NCBI RefSeq assembly: GCF_900103825.1
Contig: NZ_FNIF01000001.1
Location: 898,678-962,677, forward strand
DNA length: 64,000 nucleotides
Reading direction: 5' to 3'
DNA from: Paenibacillus sp. yr247
GTDB lineage: Bacteria > Bacillota > Bacilli > Paenibacillales > NBRC-103111
Numbering within the stretch: position 1 is the first letter of the stretch; each line of letters starts with the position of its first letter. Positions 8,946 through 17,976 of this stretch are shown here, piece after piece. The translations under genes were made by a program, and so were the position numbers. The notes beneath the pieces were generated by a model. The model saw nothing but the letters and a program-made list of their open reading frames with translations, was not told the DNA's origin and ran no database searches.

Positions 8946-9133
8946 CCTTACCATCACTTAATCGCGCCTCCCTTCCTTATTACTGGGCTGTCGCAAAAAT
9001 GTGCCATTAATCAAATGCTTGGCCGCAATACCTGCAAAATTCGTTAAGAGGATGATTCAACAACGTGCGAAGCCCCCATAAAATGGAGGCTATTTTATAT
9101 TCTTTAAAAAATTATTTTTATATAAAAAGTAAT

Positions 9134-9258
9134 TTGACAATATGAAATGAATTATAGTAACATACAAATTGTAAGTTACTTAATTAATTAATTAATTTGA
9201 GGCAGTAAAATAACCGTTGCTCGCATATTTTTTTGTTCTAAGATGGAACGATCATTCC
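9134..9258 (+). promoter_or_regulatory. azoR promoter with two operator candidates
   Basis: TTGACA (9134-9139) and TAACAT (9158-9163, 18-nt spacer) form a plausible promoter. A 25-bp imperfect palindrome at 9156-9180 (arms AGTAAC and GTTACT) covers the -10 region and resembles HxlR/YodB-type sites that control azoreductases in Bacillus. A second dyad, GGAACGATCATTCC (9245-9258), lies before the ribosome binding site. It is repeated exactly at 11627-11640, just after the tetR gene, so it is probably the TetR operator. Both assignments are inferences from symmetry and recurrence. Confidence 0.55.
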
Positions 9259-9289
9259 CAAAAAACTAATATAAAGGGGTAGATTAATA

Positions 9290-9931
9290 ATGGCAACAGT
9301 ATTATATATCACAGCCAATCCAAGCGATAACGAAACATCTTATAGCTTGGCAGTAGGAAAAGAATTTGTAGAGGCTTATCGCGCGGTTAATCCTAATGAT
9401 GAAGTGATTCATCTTGATTTATATAAAATGGATATCCCTCAAATTGATGCTGATGTTTTAAGCGGTTGGGGCAAATTGGGATCAGGCACTGCTTTTGATC
9501 AATTGACCAGTTCAGAGAAAGCAAAAGTAGGTCGTCTCGGTGAACTAGTAGATCAATTTGTGGCAGCCGATAAATATATATTTGCGAATCCGACATGGAA
9601 CTTTTCATTCCCGCCTGTCATGAAAGCATACATCGACTCCATCTGTGTTGCAGGTAAAACCTTTAGTTATATCTCAGGAAAAGGCCCTGTTGGCTTGTTA
9701 GGCAGTAAAAAAGGGGTACACATTCAAGCAAGCGGAAGCGTATTGTCTCCGGGTTCAGATTTTGCTGGCTTTGAAATCGGTCATCGCCACTTAGAAGTCA
9801 TTATGAAGTTCCTTGGAGTGCCAAGCTTGGAAACTATTTTTGTTGAAGGTATGGCTGCAGCTCCCGACCAAGCGCCAGTGATTAAAGAAAAGGCTATCCA
9901 AAAAGCTCGCGAGCTGGCGATAAAATTCTAA
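9290..9931 (+). CDS. azoR: FMN-dependent NADH-azoreductase, copy 1
   Basis: This is a 213-residue flavodoxin-fold quinone/azo reductase. The family marks are [19 protein letters not shown] near the N-terminus (FMN phosphate loop), [17 protein letters not shown] at about 100-116 and the glycine loop [14 protein letters not shown]. AzoR enzymes reduce azo dyes and, more relevantly, quinones by two-electron transfer from NADH. The start ATG follows AAAGGGG. A near-identical second copy starts 245 bp downstream, and a tetR gene follows, so this is a self-contained quinone/electrophile-response locus. A truncated third copy is at 52326. Confidence 0.95.
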   Translation: MATVLYITANPSDNETSYSLAVGKEFVEAYRAVNPNDEVIHLDLYKMDIPQIDADVLSGWGKLGSGTAFDQLTSSEKAKVGRLGELVDQFVAADKYIFANPTWNFSFPPVMKAYIDSICVAGKTFSYISGKGPVGLLGSKKGVHIQASGSVLSPGSDFAGFEIGHRHLEVIMKFLGVPSLETIFVEGMAAAPDQAPVIKEKAIQKARELAIKF

Positions 9932-10176
9932 TTCTTAACTAGCATTATTAAAAAAAGTAAAGCTTATAGAAATTAGGATTATGCCGCCGAACCAACAAGG
10001 AATCGGAGAATTCGCTGGAGGTAATATAGTTGAACAGAAGCCAGACATGGAAGGATTCCAGATTTGGTTTGAACCCTTTATTAACGAAGCGGTACTAAGA
10101 AAACCCACTTGTAATCAATACGATCATACCAATTTTCCAGAAGTGATAAAAACTAATATAGAAGGAGTGTAATGTT

Positions 10177-10869
10177 ATGTTTGAAATTTTGAAAAAAGTA
10201 TTTGGCTCAAATAAAAATAAAGTAAAAAGTGAAACGGTGCTCTACATTACAGCCCATCCACACGATGATAAAACATCATATAGCTTAGCAGTGGGAAAAG
10301 AATTTGTAGAGGCTTACCGCGCTGCGAATCCAAATGATGAAGTGATTCATCTTGATCTATATAAAATGGGTATCCCTCACATTGATGCTGATGTTCTCAG
10401 TGGCTGGGGCAAATTGGGATCAGGTACTGCTTTTGATCAATTGACAAGTAGCGAGAAAGCAAAAGTAGGTCGTCTCGGTGAACTGGTAGATCAATTTGTG
10501 GCAGCCGATAAATACGTATTTGCGAATCCGACGTGGAACTTTTCATTCCCACCTGTCATGAAAGCATACATCGACTCCATCTGTGTTGCAGGTAAAACCT
10601 TTAGTTATATCTCAGGAAAAGGTCCTGTTGGCTTGTTGGACAGTAAAAAAGCAGTACACATTCAAGCAAGTGGAAGTGTGTTGTCTCCAGGCTCAGATTT
10701 TGCTGACTTTGAAATGGGGCATCGTCACTTAGACATCATTATGAAGTTCCTTGGAGTACCTAGCTTTGAAGCTATCTTTGTTGAAGGTATGGCTGCAGCT
10801 CCTGATCAAGCACAAGTGATTAAAGAAAAAGCTATCCAAAAGGCACGAGAAGTTGCTAAAAGATTCTAA
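10177..10869 (+). CDS. azoR: FMN-dependent NADH-azoreductase, copy 2
   Basis: This is a 230-residue paralogue of the preceding gene. It is almost identical from [20 protein letters not shown] onward and differs at scattered residues (for example DSKKAV for GSKKGV). It has an extra basic N-terminal segment of about 17 residues ([17 protein letters not shown]) that the first copy lacks and that may be an added tail or a changed start. GAAGGAGTG precedes the ATG. A strong terminator at 10919-10953 ends the unit. The high nucleotide identity suggests recent duplication or gene conversion. The function is as for copy 1. Confidence 0.95.
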   Translation: MFEILKKVFGSNKNKVKSETVLYITAHPHDDKTSYSLAVGKEFVEAYRAANPNDEVIHLDLYKMGIPHIDADVLSGWGKLGSGTAFDQLTSSEKAKVGRLGELVDQFVAADKYVFANPTWNFSFPPVMKAYIDSICVAGKTFSYISGKGPVGLLDSKKAVHIQASGSVLSPGSDFADFEMGHRHLDIIMKFLGVPSFEAIFVEGMAAAPDQAQVIKEKAIQKAREVAKRF

Positions 10870-10918
10870 TCATCATTTTGAATATCTTTATTTAAAGCTG
10901 ACTTAAATGCTAGAGTGA

Positions 10919-10953
10919 ACCCCTTATCGTATTAATTGCGATAAGGGGTTTTC
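10919..10953 (+). terminator. Rho-independent terminator after azoR copy 2
   Basis: AACCCCTTATCG and CGATAAGGGGTT form a 12-bp stem with an 11-nt loop, followed by TTT. Confidence 0.85.
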
Positions 10954-11047
10954 ATCGAATAAACGAGTTCTTTTTGGAATAAGTAAAGAGAAAAAAAGAG
11001 GATAACTTCATCTTAATTTAGCTAATTAGTAACAGGGGATGATCAAA

Positions 11048-11611
11048 ATGTCCAGAAACAATAACTTTGATATCGACAAAGCGATAGAGAACGCAATGGA
11101 AGTTTTTTGGGAAAAAGGATATGAAGGAAGCTCGATGCAGGATCTTGTCGATGTGCTAAGACTTAGTCGCAGTAGTATTTATGAGACATTTGGGAGTAAA
11201 AAGGACTTGTATCTAGTTGCTTTAGATAAATATGAAGATCAAGCCAATGAATGCTTAGTTCCTATTCTTTATGAAAAAGGAACTGCAAAAGACTTGTTAT
11301 TCCGTTTTTTTAATAAAGTAATTGAACTTCATATACCGCGGAGTTGTTTAATGGTGAATGCTTCTTTGGAGATGACCGCTCATTCCGATGTTTCAGACCG
11401 CGTCCGTTCAAACATGTCAAAAAACGAAAGACCATTCTATCAGTTATTAACACGCGCATTAAATAATGGTGAAATTAAAGGCAATCCCAACTTAAGGGCC
11501 TTATCCGAATATCTTGTAAATGTGATGCACGGTATTTCTGTTACTGCTGTGATTTCTGATCGTCAAACGCTAGATAATATCGTTAGTATGTCGTTGAAGT
11601 TTCTTAGATAA
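11048..11611 (+). CDS. TetR/AcrR family transcriptional repressor
   Basis: This is a protein of about 187 residues. Residues 5-50 form the TetR helix-turn-helix: AMEVFWEKGYEGSSMQDLVD, then LRLSRSSIYETFGSKKDLYL. The rest is the helical ligand domain. The start at 11048 is preferred because AGGGGA lies eight nt upstream. The dyad GGAACGATCATTCC occurs 15 nt after its stop codon and again before azoR copy 1, so it probably represses the azoreductase pair and responds to an electrophile or dye. The gene order azoR-azoR-tetR supports this. Confidence 0.9.
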   Translation: MSRNNNFDIDKAIENAMEVFWEKGYEGSSMQDLVDVLRLSRSSIYETFGSKKDLYLVALDKYEDQANECLVPILYEKGTAKDLLFRFFNKVIELHIPRSCLMVNASLEMTAHSDVSDRVRSNMSKNERPFYQLLTRALNNGEIKGNPNLRALSEYLVNVMHGISVTAVISDRQTLDNIVSMSLKFLR

Positions 11612-11626
11612 TTTTTGCTTTATTAC

Positions 11627-11640
11627 GGAACGATCATTCC
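11627..11640. promoter_or_regulatory. Second copy of the candidate TetR operator
   Basis: GGAACGATCATTCC is identical to 9245-9258. It lies between the stop codon of tetR and the end of the convergent MocR gene, an unusual place for an operator. Confidence 0.45.
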
Positions 11641-11706
11641 TTTAAATATCCAAATTGAATAAAACGAAAACATCAGGATAGTTACTCCATATGGGATGCT
11701 GTCCCT

Positions 11707-13131
11707 TTACTCCTTATAGCGTTGAGCAATTTCTGTCAGTCTCCTGACTCCATCCCGCAATTGCCCTTCATTGATGAATGAATAGCTTAAACGGATCCAA
11801 GATCGAAGCTCTCTGAGCGGATCACAGATCATCCCCGGAACAAAAGAGATAGATTGCCTGACGCATTCGTCTAAAAACTCTTCCACAGGAAGCGCTTCAG
11901 GAAGCTTGAGCCACAAATTGAAGCCACCCTTTGGACTGACCCATTTCCATTCAGTAGTAGTCAACTCCTCCTCCACAATTTCTTTTCTAATTTGAAGGGC
12001 GATGCGCAGCTTCTCCAAATGTTGCTTCATCCTTTCTGACTTGAAATAGTGTAGAAAAATTTTCTGATTGACGAGTGGTGTTCCGTTGTCAGCCAAAGAC
12101 TTTGCGGTAATAAGAGGCCTTATCACGGATGGTTGGCCAATGACAGTGCATATACGTAGTCCGGGCGCCACATATTTACTAAAGCTGCGGAGATACACAA
12201 CCCACCCATCTGTATCGTAAGTAATCATTGGCTGAGGGGGCGGCTGATCAAAATACATTTCGTGTATCGCATCATCTTCTACTAGTAAACAGCGATACCG
12301 CTCAGCCAATTCGACTAGCTGTTTACGTTGAGCCGCGGGAACCGTATACCCTGTCGGATTATGAAAGGTAGGATTCATATAAAAAATTCGGGGCCGGTGC
12401 TGAAGCATGAGCATTTCAACTTTTTCCAGATCATAGCCATCGGGGTAAATGTCGACAGGTATAAACCGTGCACCCTGTTGACGGAATATATCGAGTGCAG
12501 CACTATACGTCGGTCTTTCTACCAAGATGGCATCCATCGGTCTGATGTATACCCGGGAAATTAAGTCAATCGCCTGTTGCCCTCCCGTCGTAATCAAAAG
12601 ATCATTTACGGTAAGCTGGAGACTGTGGTGTCGATACATATAGCCGCAAAGGAATTCACGAAGCTCCTCGTCCCCTTGTGCGCTAGAGTAGGTTCCCATT
12701 AATTTCGGATAGATGTCGAAAACTTTTTTAACATGTTCGGATAGGTAAAGATTCGGCAGCAAATTAGGATCGATCAGTGCTTGGGAAAATTGATAGACAA
12801 CGGATATCTGTTGAATTTCAGATAAGGAGTTTTTCAAGTTGCCGGAAGCGGTGATGGGGTGCCCCTCTGTATGTTCGGATACAACATATTCTGTAGAGAC
12901 TGGACTTACATAATAACCCGATTTCTCCTTTACATAGGCCTTCTCGTTTTGTTTCAGCATCTGATACGCTCGAAAAACGGTAAGCCGGTGTATCCGGAGC
13001 TCTTGGGCGAGAAGCCTAATCGAAGGGAGTTTGTCATGAGCTTTCCACTCACCGCGCTCGATCCTGGTTACCATATAATCGTATGCTTGTCTAAAAAGAA
13101 ATTTGGCATCTTTCGTTTGCTTATTCTTCAC
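11707..13131 (-). CDS. MocR/PdxR-type GntR regulator fused to aminotransferase
   Basis: This is a 474-residue protein. Residues 1-80 are a GntR winged helix (LPSIRLLAQELRIHRLTVFR AYQML). The rest is a fold-type-I aminotransferase domain with MNPTFHNPTGYTVP, the LVEDDAIHEMYF block and the PLP-binding lysine in LRSFSKYVAPGLRI. MocR proteins bind PLP or aldimines and control vitamin B6, GABA or other amino-compound genes. The neighbouring genes do not reveal its target, and no obvious partner gene is divergent from it. The start ATG at 13131 gives a full-length family member. Confidence 0.92.
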   Translation of the reverse strand: MKNKQTKDAKFLFRQAYDYMVTRIERGEWKAHDKLPSIRLLAQELRIHRLTVFRAYQMLKQNEKAYVKEKSGYYVSPVSTEYVVSEHTEGHPITASGNLKNSLSEIQQISVVYQFSQALIDPNLLPNLYLSEHVKKVFDIYPKLMGTYSSAQGDEELREFLCGYMYRHHSLQLTVNDLLITTGGQQAIDLISRVYIRPMDAILVERPTYSAALDIFRQQGARFIPVDIYPDGYDLEKVEMLMLQHRPRIFYMNPTFHNPTGYTVPAAQRKQLVELAERYRCLLVEDDAIHEMYFDQPPPQPMITYDTDGWVVYLRSFSKYVAPGLRICTVIGQPSVIRPLITAKSLADNGTPLVNQKIFLHYFKSERMKQHLEKLRIALQIRKEIVEEELTTTEWKWVSPKGGFNLWLKLPEALPVEEFLDECVRQSISFVPGMICDPLRELRSWIRLSYSFINEGQLRDGVRRLTEIAQRYKE

Positions 13132-13503
13132 AACTCGTCCTCCCTAATTCACTTATTATATATCAAACCCCAGTAATTTGTTCTGTTATCATGAATCTGT
13201 TCTATTCCATGCTATGTATGAATAGGTGTCGATGCTTTTTATTTCCTCTAACAAGAATCGTTTGTGATGGAGCTAGCCAGGCGGAGTAGAGGCTCCTTTT
13301 TCCGTTTGTTAGTTACTTCGCTAATAGATAACAAGAGTCGAATAAATACATCTAGGCTGTCAGCAAATAATTTCGGCAGCCTATTCAGCAGTGAGAGAGT
13401 GAAAAAAGAAACTTTTTTAAAGGAATCCGAAAAAAAATACCGAATTGAGTCATAAGAACAGTTTCTTCGTTCATAGAAAATAAATTAAAGCGAAGGTGAC
13501 TTC
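13132..13503. other. Intergenic stretch with a doubtful reading frame
   Basis: A 63-codon frame at 13264-13455 ends in KKETFLKESEKKYRIES, a string like the linker before a PAS domain. It has no ribosome binding site and no other recognisable content, so it may be a relic of a kinase N-terminus. Confidence 0.3.
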
Positions 13504-14772
13504 ATGATTAATTTCTTCAAAGACTTTTTATTGAATATCTTTTTAATTTTTGCTCCCCTGGTTGCATATCCGTACACATATAAATCTCAGAGTAAAACCA
13601 AAATTTACAGCATATTAATATACATTTTTTTCTCTTTTGCCATCGTATTCGCTATGTCTTTTCCTGTTAATTTAAATGGCCTGATTTATGATTTCCGATC
13701 AATACCATTACTTGTGGGTTCCTTATATGGCGGTATTTATGTGTCGGTGTTTCTTTATATAACACTTATTTTGTGTCGATATTTTTTAGGAAATCCAAAC
13801 AATTTAATCTATGCGATGTCAATTATCCCAACGATAGTATTAGTTGCACTACTTTTAAAAAGGTATAAGCAATTAAATTTAATTCAAAAAATTATCTCTG
13901 CAGTAATTATTTGTTCTTTAATAAAATTCTTAACTTTTGTTATGTATCTGTCATTAGTTAATAACTTTGATCTTTTAGCAACGCATGTATTAATAACAAT
14001 AAAAACATACATTCTGCAAGGTGTTGTTATTGCAGTATTTATTTATTTAATAGAATTTCTACAAAAATATTTTCATATGCAAGAAGAAGCAATTAGGGGA
14101 GAGAAAATTAAAATCGTTAGTGAGATGGCGGCCTCAGTTGCGCATGAAATACGAAATCCGCTTACGTCAGTAAGAGGCTTTATCCAATTAATCGGAGCAC
14201 CGAATTTAGACCAAGAAAAAAAAGAATTTTACCAAAAAATATCCCTTGAGGAATTAGATCGGGCGCAAATGATTATTACTGATTATTTATCAATTGCGAA
14301 ACCTGAACCAGAAAAAATAGAAAAAATCAATTTGAAGGTTGAAGTTCAATATGTATCCAATGTCCTTTTAACATTTGCGAATTATAATAATGTAAAAATG
14401 GATGTGTCATTATTATGTGATGGGCGAATGTTTATTCTTGGAGACAGATATAAACTGCGACAGTCGCTTATCAACATTGGTAAAAACGCTATTGAAGCGA
14501 TGTCTAATAACGGCGGGGTGTTAGACATCAAACTATCCGAACAAAAAAACAAGATTGTAGTAACCATTAGCGATAATGGCATTGGTATGTCAGAAGAACA
14601 AATTAGTAGGCTTGGAACCCCGTATTTTTCTACTAAAGAAAAAGGAACTGGACTAGGAACTATGGTATCATTCAGTCTAATCAGAGCTATGAAGGGAAAA
14701 ATAAAAATAGCGAGTGAAATGGGTAAGGGGACCGTATTCGAAATATCGTTTCCATTGTCTTCAGGATCGTAA
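13504..14772 (+). CDS. Membrane sensor histidine kinase, KinB-like (5TM-LYT sensor)
   Basis: This is a 422-residue protein. Residues 1-195 contain about six hydrophobic helices with FRSIPLLVGSLYGG, typical of the 5TMR-LYT sensor. Then come the HisKA domain (VAHEIRNPLTSVRGF, phospho-acceptor His214) and the HATPase_c domain (NIGKNAIEAM, SDNGIGMS, GTGLGTMVSFSLI). KinB-type kinases feed phosphate into the Spo0 sporulation relay. No response regulator is adjacent, as is usual for sporulation kinases. The gene is AT-rich compared with its neighbours. The start ATG at 13504 follows GAAGGTG. Input into Spo0F is an inference from domain class. Confidence 0.9.
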   Translation: MINFFKDFLLNIFLIFAPLVAYPYTYKSQSKTKIYSILIYIFFSFAIVFAMSFPVNLNGLIYDFRSIPLLVGSLYGGIYVSVFLYITLILCRYFLGNPNNLIYAMSIIPTIVLVALLLKRYKQLNLIQKIISAVIICSLIKFLTFVMYLSLVNNFDLLATHVLITIKTYILQGVVIAVFIYLIEFLQKYFHMQEEAIRGEKIKIVSEMAASVAHEIRNPLTSVRGFIQLIGAPNLDQEKKEFYQKISLEELDRAQMIITDYLSIAKPEPEKIEKINLKVEVQYVSNVLLTFANYNNVKMDVSLLCDGRMFILGDRYKLRQSLINIGKNAIEAMSNNGGVLDIKLSEQKNKIVVTISDNGIGMSEEQISRLGTPYFSTKEKGTGLGTMVSFSLIRAMKGKIKIASEMGKGTVFEISFPLSSGS

Positions 14773-14816
14773 GCATGTAATGCGACAGTTGGCTAAAGCG
14801 TTATTTACAAAATGGT

Positions 14817-15329
14817 ATGTTTATGCTAGCTTTCAGCGTTGTACCCGCAGCTGCAGCAAGTACTGGTTACAATATGTTTCTGAAATTGAATGGGATTCCC
14901 GGTGAATCCGTAACGAAAGGATATGAAAAATGGATTCAGATTCAAGATGTTTCTTTCGAGGTCGAAAATAGTTCTACGGCAGGCAGTTTAGGCGGCGGGG
15001 CTGGTGCGGGAAAAGCAGTTCGGAAAGCTATTGCTATCAATAAAAATTTTGATATTTCATCCATACCTTTGTTTATGGATATGGTCATGGGAAAAACCAT
15101 AGATAAAGGCCAAATTGTGTTTTTAAAGTCTGGCAAAGAAACGTTACCGGTGATAACTATTGATTTAGATAAGATTAGCGTGGGTAAATTTAACTTAAAT
15201 AATTCAGATGAAACCATTGAGTTGAATTATGGAGCAATTAACTTTATATACACAGCAGTAGGACCAGATGGGAAACCAACAAATACGATTACAGGCGGCT
15301 GGGACTTCATGAAGAACGAGAAGAAATAA
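14817..15329 (+). CDS. Hcp-family (type VI tube-like) protein, secreted form
   Basis: This is a protein of about 170 residues. After a hydrophobic leader ending in PAAAAS, the mature part starts YNMFLKLNGIPGESVTKGYE and continues IQIQDVSFEVEN, AGKAVRKAIAINKNFDISS, PLFMDMVMGKTIDKGQIVF and INFIYTAVGPDGKP. This matches the Hcp beta-barrel family. In Proteobacteria Hcp forms the type VI tube, but no other type VI gene is present and the leader indicates Sec export, so here it is a stand-alone secreted protein of unknown use. The leader is short. A different frame starting at 14780 (MRQLAKALFTK) reads like a missing signal-peptide N-terminus, so a frameshift in the leader is possible. Confidence 0.75.
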   Translation: MFMLAFSVVPAAAASTGYNMFLKLNGIPGESVTKGYEKWIQIQDVSFEVENSSTAGSLGGGAGAGKAVRKAIAINKNFDISSIPLFMDMVMGKTIDKGQIVFLKSGKETLPVITIDLDKISVGKFNLNNSDETIELNYGAINFIYTAVGPDGKPTNTITGGWDFMKNEKK

Positions 15330-15671
15330 GTTAAGCACTTCATTAGAATAGTACAATTATGAGGTCAGCCATATATTTTTGGTTGACCATTTTACGTTCT
15401 GGATTTTCATCGCTTATGCTCATTAAGAAAAAGGTTAAGTTGCATTTAATTATTGATGATTTGGGGCTAACGGAAGATATTCGCATATCTGGGATAAAAA
15501 TACTATGCTTTAGGACTAGAGGAAATGATGATTTTCCAAGTTAAATTGCATTTCTTGATTATGTTCGACAAATTCATTGTATGCACTTACAATCTATAAT
15601 GTGTCTATCTCCCTATATAATTATTTAATGATTAGGAATATAATAGGTTTACAGTAAATAGAAGTCTACCC
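15330..15671. other. AT-rich intergenic region
   Basis: There is no convincing gene here. A 61-codon frame at 15359-15544 has no similarity I recognise and no good ribosome binding site. The right part should hold the promoter for the riboswitch transcript that follows. Confidence 0.4.
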
Positions 15672-15767
15672 AAGATTATGGCAAAACCGTTAAAAGGCGG
15701 TGACGCAAAGCTACAGGGGCTAAGGGAAACTATGCCAGCCAGCTACCAAATTAGGGTAGGCTTTTTC
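15672..15767 (+). ncRNA. Cyclic di-GMP-I (GEMM) riboswitch with overlapping terminator
   Basis: The block GGCAAAACCG, then GGCGGTGACGCAAAGCTACA, GGGGCTAAGG, AAACTATGCCAGCC and AGCTACC matches the GEMM-I consensus: the GCAAA receptor loop, the invariant GACGCAAAGC, CTAAGG and the closing arm. A hairpin pairing AGCTACC with GGTAGGCT and followed by TTTTT (15750-15767) makes a transcriptional terminator that can overlap the aptamer. The nearest downstream gene is the 32-codon holin-like toxin at 15946, and the next is the subtilisin at 16329. Which of them it controls is not evident. Confidence 0.85.
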
Positions 15768-15945
15768 TGTCTAAAAAACTCCTTGGGTCCTATTTTCAAG
15801 TTAGATTAATAAAAAATCGTTTAATTCTGTTCGTTTATGCACACAAAATCGTAAATTTTACCTTTTCATTTTACTCTTTGTAGACACTTTTGTTAGATAC
15901 TAGGCCACCCGGATCTCCCTTTCGACAGGAAGGAGGAGGGAAAAG

Positions 15946-16044
15946 GTGAAACCAGATGAAATGATAAAGTTGATTCTACAATTTGGGAGTTTCCTGCTGG
16001 CATTGTTAACCTTCATCGCTTTAGTCTTAATAAGAGTACATTAA
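15946..16044 (+). CDS. Putative holin-like toxin (32 aa, type I toxin-antitoxin)
   Basis: The GTG at 15946 follows GGAAGGAGGAGGG. The peptide begins with KPDEMIKLILQFGSFLLALL and continues TFIALVLIR, ending VH. A short charged head followed by a single membrane helix is the hallmark of the putative holin-like toxin family of Bacillales (BsrG/TxpA-like type I toxins held in check by an antisense RNA). The downstream sequence (16050-16175) with two hairpins fits the usual location of a convergent antisense RNA. It lies within the reach of the c-di-GMP riboswitch transcript. Confidence 0.75.
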   Translation: MKPDEMIKLILQFGSFLLALLTFIALVLIRVH

Positions 16045-16049
16045 TACAT

Positions 16050-16175
16050 TAAGAAACCTACCTTTCGCCGCTATACGATCAGGTAGGCATTTGTGAACCA
16101 TTAGCCCAGGAGGTCCCCAAAGCCAATGTATCTAAAAAACAGGAGTGTTGGTAGCACTCTTGTTTTTTTTTTTCA
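16050..16175 (-). ncRNA. Possible antisense antitoxin RNA region with bidirectional terminator
   Basis: A CCTACCT / AGGTAGG hairpin follows the toxin stop codon, and a strong ACAGGAGTG / CACTCTTGT hairpin (16138-16170) has A's on one side and T's on the other, so it can terminate transcripts from either side. In known type I systems an antisense RNA overlaps the toxin 3' end here. The RNA itself is inferred. Confidence 0.35.
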
Positions 16176-16328
16176 GAAATACAACTATAAATTAAAAAAT
16201 GTTCTCTTCGAATAATAGCATAGGTATAACAGTCCGATCAACATCAAATTCAGAATTGTTTAAATATTAGATAACATCACAATTTTGGCTTCAATTTTTA
16301 ATTTAATCATATATAGGAGGTAATAAAA

Positions 16329-17291
16329 ATGGAGCGAAAAGTACATGTAATTCCGTTTCAAGTGCATGAACAGGCAGAGAAGGTCAATGAAATTCCCAAA
16401 GGGGTGGAAATGATTCAGGCCCCAAAATTCTGGAATCAAACAAAAGGGAAGGGCATAACGGTCGCCATATTAGATACTGGCTGTGATATGACTCACCCTG
16501 ACTTAAAAGAACGGATTGTCGGCGGAATAAATTTCACGAACGATGATGGAGGGAAAAATAATGTATACAACGATTACAATGGCCATGGAACCCATGTTGC
16601 AGGGACGATCGCTGCCACACAAAACAATAATGGTGTCGTAGGTGTAGCACCTGAGGCAAATCTGCTCATTATCAAGGTTCTTGATAAAAATGGTTCTGGT
16701 CAATACGAATGGATTATTAATGGGATTAACTATGCAATAGAACAAAAAGCTGATATTATCTCTATGTCTCTTGGCGGTCCAGAAGATCTTCCTGAACTAC
16801 ATGAAGCAATTCAAAAAGCTGTTACCCACAACATTGTTGTGATTTGTGCAGCAGGTAATCAAGGTGATGGCGTTGATTCAACTGATGAGTTTGACTTTCC
16901 AGGTTGTTATAATGAAGTAATAAGCGTAGGTGCAATTGACTTGGAGAGACACTCTTCAAATTTTTCAAATTCAAACAATGAAGTAGACTTAGTGGGTCCT
17001 GGCGAGAAAATTTTATCAACCTATTTAAATGGAAAATATGCTACATTAAGCGGAACCTCCATGGCTACCCCACATGTTGCCGGAGCAATGGCTCTGATTA
17101 AAGTTCTTGTCAATACAAGTTTTGAACGGAAACTTACAGAGCGCGAGCTTTATGCCCAATTAATAAAAAGAACGGTACCATTAGGGAATTCTCCAAAGCT
17201 TGAAGGCAATGGATTAGTGTATTTAAATGTAATGGACGAATTGTCAGAAATATTTAATCAACAATTTGTCGCTAAATTGCTGAGCATATGA
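16329..17291 (+). CDS. Intracellular subtilisin-like serine protease (IspA type)
   Basis: This is a 320-residue S8 protease without a signal peptide. The catalytic triad is visible: Asp49 in VAILDTGCD, His86 in NGHGTHVAGTIAA and Ser244 in SGTSMATPHVAGA; the oxyanion Asn is in CAAGNQGDG. The N-terminus carries HVIPFQVHEQ, equivalent to the short inhibitory LIPY propeptide of intracellular subtilisins. These calcium-dependent dimers degrade cytoplasmic proteins in stationary phase and sporulation. AGGAGG lies 8 nt before the ATG. The long 280-nt upstream region has no recognised control element beyond the riboswitch far upstream. Confidence 0.94.
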   Translation: MERKVHVIPFQVHEQAEKVNEIPKGVEMIQAPKFWNQTKGKGITVAILDTGCDMTHPDLKERIVGGINFTNDDGGKNNVYNDYNGHGTHVAGTIAATQNNNGVVGVAPEANLLIIKVLDKNGSGQYEWIINGINYAIEQKADIISMSLGGPEDLPELHEAIQKAVTHNIVVICAAGNQGDGVDSTDEFDFPGCYNEVISVGAIDLERHSSNFSNSNNEVDLVGPGEKILSTYLNGKYATLSGTSMATPHVAGAMALIKVLVNTSFERKLTERELYAQLIKRTVPLGNSPKLEGNGLVYLNVMDELSEIFNQQFVAKLLSI

Positions 17292-17332
17292 TTATCAAAC
17301 AATCCAATTAATGGAAAACAAATGCAAGATAA

Positions 17333-17365
17333 ATGCCGGCCGCCTATATCATGGTGACCGGCATA
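17333..17365 (+). terminator. Terminator-like hairpin after the subtilisin gene
   Basis: AATGCCGG and CCGGCATAT pair with a loop containing CGCCTATATC. It is followed by AT-rich DNA but only a weak T-run. Confidence 0.5.
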
Positions 17366-17470
17366 TTAAATATAGGCGGTGTTTGATATTAAGCCGGAAA
17401 AATGTATTTTAGAACAAGAACAGCGATAAAAAAGGGAATGGAATAAAAAACTAATTAGTTTTTTAAATAA

Positions 17471-17874
17471 TTGGAAGAAAGGGAGCAGAGTTATAAGTCG
17501 CTTGTTGATAATAATCCCGATGCCATTTTTTCATTAGATCTAAACGGACGCATGATTAAAATTAATCCAGCTACTGAAAACATAACTGGTTATCAGAAGG
17601 AGGAGCTTCTTAATCAAACCTTTTTTCACTTCATTGTCGCTCCAGACCAAAAGAAAACGCTGCATCATTTTGAAAAGTCGGTAAAAGGCGAATCAAACAA
17701 CATCGAAGTCATCATTACACATAAAGAAGGAGACTACGTGGAATTAAACTTAAAAATGCGATTGAGGCGATGCCAGAAGGGGGGAACATTGTTATTCAAA
17801 TGAAGATAGAGGAGAATAAAATTATTATTCGTTTTATTGACGAAGGATGTGGAATCTCAGAAGAACGTAAGTGA
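17471..17874 (+). pseudogene. PAS-histidine kinase with internal deletion
   Basis: The first part encodes a PAS domain (SLVDNNPDAIFSLDLNGRMI, NPATENITGYQKEELL). It then joins within a few bases to the N-box of an HATPase_c domain in another frame (KNAIEAMPEGGNIVIQM, then FIDEGCGISEE) and stops. The rest of the PAS region, the whole HisKA domain and the last half of the ATPase are gone. This is a clear deletion derivative of a KinA/KinE-like kinase. Confidence 0.8.
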
Positions 17875-17976
17875 ACAAGAACATATAATTTAATGATCCG
17901 CGCACAATCAATAAGACATATCTTATTAATTAAGACAATATAGATGAATATAACAAAATTGGGGAGGGCGTACGAT

